A stretch of DNA of 64,000 nt from Mastigias papua. Taxonomy: Eukaryota; Cnidaria; Scyphozoa; Rhizostomeae; Mastigiidae. The notes below the pieces were generated by a model that worked only from the letters and a program-made list of their open reading frames with translations, did no database searches and had not been told where the DNA came from. The position numbers and the translations under genes were made by a program. The stretch covers positions 17,954,784 to 18,018,783 of the forward strand of contig OZ025268.1 in assembly GCA_964019165.1 (NCBI GenBank), given 5' to 3'. Below are positions 57,441 through 64,000 of this stretch, piece by piece; within the stretch, counting starts at the first letter, position 1, and every line of letters starts with the position of its first letter.

Positions 57441-57594
57441 GATTGCATTTTTTCGATTTCATTATCGATTTCATTTTCGATTGCATTATCAATTGCATTA
57501 TCGCTTGCATTATTGATTTCATTATCGATTGCATAATTGATCTCATTTTCGATTACACTATCGATTTCATTATCGATTGCATAATCGGTTGCAT
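57441..57594 (+). repeat. 12-bp degenerate minisatellite
   Basis: The unit ATTATCGATTTC/ATTATCGATTGC is repeated about 12-13 times with point changes. As 12 is a multiple of 3 the plus strand stays open and would encode an (F/C)-IID repeat. This is probably a by-product. Confidence 0.9.
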
Positions 57595-58161
57595 CTCCAG
57601 TAAAGATTCATGCTATATACGTAATAGCGGATTAATGTCTTGGATTAACAATAATTATAAATGCCTATAGGCTACTAACTACGTCCGCATGAAAATGGCC
57701 ACTTCATATGCATTGAATCTACGAAGAATCAATGTTGTATATTGTGCGTGTATGCATTGAAAACAAAATTTGTCGTCATCACGATTATTGCATATTTGTA
57801 CAACAGCCAGTCTCACTCAGGTGAAATATAATGTGTTTACCCAAAGACTAAATGTACGTGTCCGAGAATAAAAAATACACGGACAAGGAGTGTGCTGACG
57901 TAAAGGATTGTCGTGCTGAGTCATCACCCACATTCTCCTAAAATCTATGGGTGATGTTACGACACGTCCAAAAAAGTTGAAAACTCCTGGCAGACTTAAA
58001 GTCTCCGTTTCACGAAGACCTTAAATCTACCAATAACAGTGTAGGGGATGAATGGGGCTAAGTTCATGTGCACGCTCCCCCATTCCATCCCCACGATGAT
58101 ATCGGTTTATATGGGAGACATGTATGCTAGGCAAATACTAGAGGCTCTCCTTCGGCTAAGC
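57595..58161. other. No recognised gene
   Basis: Contains small inverted repeats, CATCACCCA/TGGGTGATG (57923-57957) and CGTGTCCG/CGGACA (57857-57887), but no coding signal. Confidence 0.35.
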
Positions 58162-58222
58162 TTCATTCGTGCTATTTTGCTCACGCAGATAAATCTTGCG
58201 TGAGCAAAACAGCACGAATGAA
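58162..58222. repeat. 61-bp near-perfect hairpin
   Basis: TTCATTCGTGCTATTTTGCT with CACGCAGAT pairs with ATCTTGCGTG and AGCAAAACAGCACGAATGAA. There is one T/C difference and one single-base bulge, and the loop is about 2 bases. It would extrude as a cruciform or give a long RNA hairpin. Relatedness to a mobile element is unknown. Confidence 0.85.
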
Positions 58223-58556
58223 CACACGAAGATCTGGCACTTTTTGTTTGTTTGCATAACGCGTGAAACGTGCAAGCCAAACAGAATATTGAATGCACAC
58301 TATAACCCCAAGTTGCCAACGCGAGTGCATTTTCATTTCACATTCATTTCGTTTTAATGTCATTTTCACTTACTTTTCATTTTCATTTCATTGCCATGGA
58401 GAACCGAAGGTATCGAGGGGAACTAACAGAACAACATATGACTTGTGAAATACCCTTCAAGGAAGAAAGCTTTAAAAGTAAGCAAAACGTCCTGATTCTA
58501 CAAAACAGTCTAACAGTCAACACAAGGAACTGAGAGTACCTTGCGTCATTCGCTGT

Positions 58557-59694
58557 CTATGGTAGGCCAATTGTTGCGACATTCAAGAAAATGTATTTTT
58601 CAACAAAATCAAGATATTATTCCAGGCTCAAGAACATATTCAACGTCAAGTGCATAAATCAACTTCAGTGATATAAATTAACATCTAGAATTGAGCAAAA
58701 TTAATCAACGTCAACAAAATTACTCAACGTCAACAAATCCCAATATGCCATTCTTCACCATTTGGCGCGAAAATGTGCTACGGCTACTTTTGTGCAATGG
58801 CAGTACAAGATTGGGAAAATTTCTTTCAATCCCTTAACGAGATACTTGATGATGCAGAGTGTGCTACAAACCAGCAATTACTAGAGGTAGCAGGTTTGCG
58901 CTTAGAAAATGCAGATAATGTTTTGCAACAAATGGTCTCATTAGTACTAGGAGAGAGTGAGTCTGGGCAAGTTCTAATGGCAATTTTGAGAAATTTTCCA
59001 TTGCTATCAGCTGCCTGCAGGAATGCATCGCTGTTTTCTGATTCTTGTTCAAGCGTTGCAATTCATTCATTGGATTTACCACCTGTGGCTCAAAGTGGAA
59101 AAGTTGGCAGGCCGAAATTTAAGATTAGTGAAGAAATACTATTACAGTCCCGAAGGTTAGGGTTCACATGGACACAAATCACTGAGATAATATATACTGG
59201 TTTCTCGTTGGACTATCGAAAACAGACGATCGTCGTAATTTTTCTCTCACACATTGACGAACACATTCCTCTAAAGCTCGATTGCAATTGTCGGAATCCA
59301 TCTTAGCTTAAATGCTTCGTGGCTACTAGCAAATTTTCGCGCCAAAATGGTGAAGAATGGCATCTTGGGATCTGTTGACGTTGATTAATTTTGATAAAAT
59401 TGATTAATTTTGTTGAGGTTAATTAATTTTGTTGCTATTGATTAATTTTGTTGACGTTGATTTATTTCATTGATGTAGATTAATTTTGTTGATGCTGGTT
59501 AATTTTTGTTGATGTTGATTAATTTTGTTGACGTTGGTTAATTATGTTGACGTTGATTAATTTTGTTGATGTTATTTATATCACTGAGGTTGATTTATGC
59601 ACTTGACGTTGAATATGTTTTTGAACCTGGAATAATATCTTGATTTTGTTGCAAATACTTTTTCTTGAATTTTGCACCAAGTGGCCTACCATAG
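58557..59694. mobile_element. Foldback-like element with long, tandem-repeat-bearing terminal inverted repeats
   Basis: The left arm (58557-58786, about 230 bp) and right arm (59319-59694, about 376 bp) are inverted repeats. Both start CTATGGTAGGCCA, share CAACAAAATCAAGATATTAT and CAACGTCAAGTGCATAAATC, and end with GCCATTCTTCACCAT, TTGGCGCGAAAAT and GCTAC. The size difference comes from a 19-20 bp subrepeat (AATTAATCAACGTCAACAAA in left orientation), present about twice on the left and around ten times on the right. The middle holds a 177-codon frame. Long inverted repeats made of tandem subrepeats are the hallmark of Foldback/Galileo-type DNA transposons. No other copy is in this window. Confidence 0.75.
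58773..59306 (+). CDS. Truncated, frameshifted N-terminal part of a metazoan integrase-type transposon protein
   Basis: The open frame begins at ATG 58773 inside the left inverted repeat. A second in-frame ATG at 58797 (MAVQDWENFFQSL) is a likelier original start. A helical region (about residues 10-90, LLEVAGLRLENADNVLQQMV) precedes GRPKFKISEEILLQSRRLGF and TWTQIT, which match 'GRP...I....L..L...GF.W..IA' of uncharacterised animal proteins that carry a retroviral-type integrase core further on. After TQITEII the family-like sequence (VSRWTIENR, the recognition-helix end of a helix-turn-helix) continues in the next frame, so a one-base shift lies near 59188-59200. The integrase core is missing. 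The stop is at 59304-59306, just before the right inverted repeat. It is therefore a remnant or captured gene piece, probably not an active recombinase. Confidence 0.55.
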   Translation: MCYGYFCAMAVQDWENFFQSLNEILDDAECATNQQLLEVAGLRLENADNVLQQMVSLVLGESESGQVLMAILRNFPLLSAACRNASLFSDSCSSVAIHSLDLPPVAQSGKVGRPKFKISEEILLQSRRLGFTWTQITEIIYTGFSLDYRKQTIVVIFLSHIDEHIPLKLDCNCRNPS

Positions 59695-62489
59695 CTGTCT
59701 CACTTTATCTCCCCTATATTTCAGTCAGGTTTTCCTTCCGAAGGATCGATTCAAATTGCTATCATTTTAGCAATAAAGGATATACAGTGTCGCTAATTTG
59801 CACAGAAAAAACATGGCACCGTGTCCTGTTATGAATACCTTTCGTCCGTTTTAGCACTACACGTAATTTATCAGACAGCTTTTCCCCATATTAAAACATT
59901 CTTAGCTTTTCATGGTTTCAGTACTAGAACTTTCTCAAGACCTCCTTAACAAGAATATTCGAATTTGTGTAACACTGCAATGTTACATAGACAGACAGGC
60001 ACTACACAAACACAGCACTCGATTGCATACATTAACACAAGAAAGCTACATAAATTAAGTAAAAGATAAACATGACACTACACAACACTACACAAACATG
60101 ACACTGAAACACATAAACTACCACAAGAAATGTTTATATATTAAACACAAGAGATGGGTTTTGCATGAAATTTGGAACTTCATATTTGCATCAACTCATC
60201 AACTTTCTTTGGTCTCAAAAATTCAGTACTGAACTTTGTTAACTTTTTGAGCAGTTGAGTACTGCCTTCTTATAAACTGCATTTTTTATAAAAAAAAGCG
60301 TGTAGGGGAGGTGAAAATCTTGATAATTAGATAACATCTGGCGCAAGGAAAGGGCCGAACTTTCTCAAGATTGGTGCAAATGCCAAGCGGACTATTCGAT
60401 ACATGCTTGATATAAGAAAGTGGTTCATAATAAAGTAGTGCTCGACTATTAACAAGTGAAAAAAATTCAATGCTGAATCTTTGAGAACAAAGAAAGTCCA
60501 TAAATTCATATACACTCAAAATTCCAATTTGCACGCAAAGCTATCATCTCTTCTACACAATATGTATAGAGTCCCCGCGTTAATATATGTGTTCAAGAGT
60601 TACTTCTTTAGTGCTCTAGATAGAAAGTCTGAAAGTCTTTTGTATGGAGATCATGAAAAGTCAAGAAAATTCAAAACACTATGTCAATAAAGTTAACCAT
60701 TCAGGAACTATCATCGAATATCTGGCAAAAGATACCTCAGGGATGTCGTCAGAACCGGGGGACATGGAGGGAACATGCTTTCAACAATAAGAAATACAGT
60801 AAATCTTCCACCTCTTCACAAAGTGTGCCTCTTCTTCTACGTCAATTCGGGGCTTGTATGCAAGCCTCCCTATACAGAAATCACGAAAAGAGGCTAACAT
60901 ACCGAATGCAGCTTACTGATATTCCTGGGTCGTTCTGTTTCACTTGCTGAAATGATTTATCTTATTCTTCAAAACAACTAGCGTGCTGGCAGCTACCCCT
61001 TCGCGAAACTTCATGTTTACACGAAATCCAATAGGTTGTCCTATCGATCCTGTTTTGTTATGCTTTCCCCTTTAAGAACTATACGACTGTTATCGGAGAC
61101 AACTTCTGAAATTAGCTCTAAAAGGCGTGGATCAGCGTTAGACATAACTCATATGGCCTAAAGTTCTGAATTTGAAATTGATATCTCAATTCGTCTAGCT
61201 GCTAATTCTGTCCATTCTGCAGTGCTTTGTTGATGCTTTTACCACCATTATGATTGTAAATTGATGTTTGGCAATAGGAACTGCGGCTGGCTATCAATGA
61301 CTGAAGACTGAGATTGGCTTTCAGTCCAACAAAATCCATAAACCGAAGAGATTTCTTAAGCAAATATCTCAGTTTGGAAAATACTTTAGATGTAATATAA
61401 TTAACTATACAAAAACATATCCATAGGTGAGCAATTGTTGTTGTATTAGGGAATTCTATCAAGCTTAATATACGAATGGCATGAATACGTATCTCACTGA
61501 GAACATGAATGGCTAGATATAATAATGGGAGACTTCCTTACGCTGCTTGATCTTTGATGATAACTCCACTCCCCTTGGTCCACTCCTTTTTCCAATACCA
61601 GCTTCATAAACCCGCTGGTTGAAATGATCCTTAAAAGCTTCTCAACACAAGAGTGGTTGCTAAGAACAAAGTATCGAAATGCGTTGGCAAGTGATATGAA
61701 TGCCTGTGATCTCTATACGCGATTCAGCTTGCAAACTCACAGGATGACTACATAACGAAGAAAAACCAAGCTATACTTAGGAGGAACATAAATCATATAT
61801 TTTTGCAACTGTTCCTCCTCATTTGCGTCTGAGGTTGCAGTCCGCACTAAAGTAGTCCTCAAGAGCCTCGTCTTGGCATACAAAATGAGATGCTCTAGGT
61901 AATTATATGTAATGCACAGACAACATACGCCACTTTCTGCCCACATTTAATGTGTTATGACAACTAAATTAATAGCAAAACGAACGCCCGCTAGCATGTT
62001 GACTTTGTATTTCAATCCACTTAATTCGTATTTCAAATGAATTTCAATTTGATTAGTTTCTCTTATTTTATATATTTAGAAGCTATGAAGTTTATAAGGA
62101 GGTGAAGCCCTACATAGTGCAAAAGAGCCTCTTTGAGCGACCTCCAAAAGGAGGTCCTCTATAGATACCCATTACCAGGGTTATCGTAAGCATTCCAATA
62201 CTGAGGAGATCACAAAACAAGAGGTAAACACGTTAACACAAGAGGAACTTCCCACACTGCGGTAAAAGCACAATATCTCAAAGGGTTTTTTCTAATGTGC
62301 AGTTCTACACAAAACGTGCAGTTCTAAAAGCTCATTGTGCAGTTCTAGAGACAGATCTGTGCAGCTTATACTATTATGTATCTACTAAGTATGACAACAA
62401 TACATGCATGATTTCCGAACAAAATACAACATAACGTGAAGAAAAATAAGTCAAATTGCAATAAATGAAAGGAATCGTAGACAGTTAGT
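59695..62489. other. No recognised gene
   Basis: Several frames of 60-90 codons on both strands (60286-60950, 61202-61462) lack family motifs. A degenerate ACACTACACAA/CATGACACT repeat lies at 60060-60115. Confidence 0.35.
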
Positions 62490-62730
62490 AGCTGCTATAG
62501 ATAAAAACAATGACAGGTAGAGGGCTAAGACACGAGTCTTGTGGAATAACAATCTCTAGATCAGCAATTTCTGAATCAATGGCATTACTCCCAAAGAACT
62601 GTTTGCGGTTGTTAATTTAAGACTTGGACTAGAGAAGGTAACAGTGTTGGGTATCATAAAGTGCTACCCTTTTCCATAGGATGATGTAATCAACATTATC
62701 ACAAGCCTATCTAAGGTGAATGAACACTAA
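62490..62730 (-). pseudogene. LINE reverse transcriptase core relic
   Basis: The minus strand reads INNRKQFFGSNAIDSEIADL and EIVIPQDSCLSPL, corresponding to 'YL.NRKQ.V..NG..S....I..G(V/I)PQGSCLGPL' (region before and at RT motif B). The PQG to PQD change, stops and the lack of a catalytic box show decay. It may belong with the LINE tail at 63.4-63.6 kb only by coincidence, since both are on the minus strand but in the wrong order for one copy. Confidence 0.5.
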
Positions 62731-63108
62731 TCCAGTTAGCTTGCAAAGAACTAGCCTATCGTGCAAGTCACCCCTGCTTTTCAGGAGGCAAGTTGCTGTA
62801 TAATAGATGTAATGTAAGTGTTCCATGACTTTTGGCAGTAATAGTAGGTACATATATTTTTTAGATATTGTAGTTTATTTATGTACACGTTTTCTGTTAA
62901 GCCTCAAGGTTGCAATGTATTCTCATTCTCCTTGAGGTATTGTCTTGTAATCATGTGTTGTAATTGTAGATCTAAGAATGATGTAAAAAAAAAGTTGCTG
63001 TAGACTGAAGAAGCACACTACCTGACAAGTCACTGGAGAACTGGCCGTCAACTGTTCCTAAACGGGTGATTAGTTGTCTTCTGCTCTGTGGTAAGGGATG
63101 AACTCAGT

Positions 63109-63118
63109 TGTGTGTGTG

Positions 63119-63192
<74 letters not shown>
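63109..63192 (+). repeat. (TG)n microsatellite
   Basis: About 42 TG units with one TGCG interruption at 63124. Confidence 0.97.
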
Positions 63193-63195
<3 letters not shown>

Positions 63196-63359
63196 TTATT
63201 TTACATCGATTTTATTTCTAGTTTACAAATATACATATATATGCACGTAAACTAATCTAAATCGATAACTAAGTAATCATAAATAAGGAATAAAAATATT
63301 TTTGAATTCTATTTGCAATCTAAATGAAAAGATACTAATTTCTATATATACATTTACAT

Positions 63360-63560
63360 ATACTGCATTTACAGTTAGGGCCCTCCCACTTTTTAAGCAT
63401 ATTTCTAAAGATATTTAGATTTTCTGCCGACTTCATATCATTTGGCAGTCCATTCCACACTTGTGGGCCTAGGGATCGGAGGCTATTTGAACCAAAGGTG
63501 ACTTGATTTGGTCTTCAGAAAACTACGGCTAAATCTGTCACATAGATATGATGAAATATT
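63360..63560 (-). pseudogene. LINE reverse transcriptase C-terminal tail relic
   Basis: On the minus strand, allowing for frame changes, the sequence encodes TFGSNSLRSLGPQVWNGLP, NDMKSAENLNIFRNMLKK and WEGPNCKC. This is the common 'FG..SL..LGP..WN.LP..IK..ENL..FK..IK.W.G..C.C' end of a LINE RT. The 5' remainder is not contiguous. Confidence 0.6.
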
Positions 63561-64000
63561 ACAATGGCTAAGCTGAGCTCTTCCCGCTGTTGCCCTGGAA
63601 TCTTTGGACTAAAAAACTAAACAAGAAATACAAGGAAAGGTAGGCGGAAATACGTTCGGAATGAAATCCGGCTTCCATCAGGGATCTCTCTATTCTGCAA
63701 CAATTCAAAAATCACCTCAAAACATGGAGTGAATACGATCCCCAGGAAGATCAGCCTGACCTTGCCTTTTTACCTTCCCTAATCATTTCTATAGACGATA
63801 TGTTAAAATGAAAAAGGTCGGGCGTCATTATTCCATCCAGTCGGCAATCTATCAAATCATTTCTTGTACGACTGCCCCATTGGCTGCGGAAAGGTCATGT
63901 TTTTCATGGATGGGGGGCTAGAACGGTGCACAAATGGCTAGGAACACTTCCATCTAAGCAGCATCCTCAAAAATCCGAAGGCTACCGACCATGGATCGCC
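63561..64000. other. No recognised feature at the window edge
   Basis: No frame of protein-like character is visible. It could hold the start of a feature continuing outside. Confidence 0.3.

Overview
The window looks like part of a nuclear genome of an early-branching animal, most probably a cnidarian. This is an inference from AT-rich non-coding DNA, metazoan-type genes (the first exon of a TGF-beta-like ligand, an intronless opsin/melatonin-like 7TM receptor), many non-LTR retrotransposon relics, tRNA-derived SINEs and hammerhead ribozymes. There are no operons or prokaryotic signals. Most short open frames are chance frames or frames inside repeats.

Layout. 0-3 kb: decayed LINE fragments with GAT-rich tails, then a minus-strand exon (2485-2737) with a signal peptide, a BMP/Nodal-like prodomain start and a good splice donor. 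3-18 kb: mostly featureless AT-rich DNA with three minus-strand LINE relics (8.6-9.1, 9.1-10.9, 13.3-14.6 kb), a plus-strand LINE 3' relic (17.2-17.8 kb), a SINE folded back on itself between 12-bp target repeats (14.7-14.9 kb) and MITEs. 18.0-18.3 kb: a 16-bp minisatellite. 18.7-29.7 kb: an 11-kb satellite of about 102 monomers of exactly 107 bp, with no net length drift, higher-order block duplications and mostly A:T to C:G differences between monomers.

30-42 kb: a TA-flanked MITE, a SINE inside a (TA)n tract, a nearly full-length RTE/BovB-like retrotransposon (34558-37858) whose two frames overlap at a canonical -1 slippery heptamer, then an AT-microsatellite locus (38.7-39.65 kb) with one well-formed and one weaker hammerhead ribozyme, and next to it the 331-residue receptor gene on the minus strand (39685-40680).

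42-64 kb: further MITEs (two more copies of the palindromic family seen at 5.6 kb), LINE relics, a receptor-like fragment beside a palindromic element (50.0-50.5 kb), a 61-bp near-perfect hairpin, and a Foldback-like element (58557-59694). Its long inverted repeats carry tandem subrepeats and enclose a 177-codon frame related to the start of a metazoan integrase-type family.

The only host genes I can support are the TGF-beta-like exon and the receptor. Nearly everything else recognised is mobile or tandemly repeated DNA.
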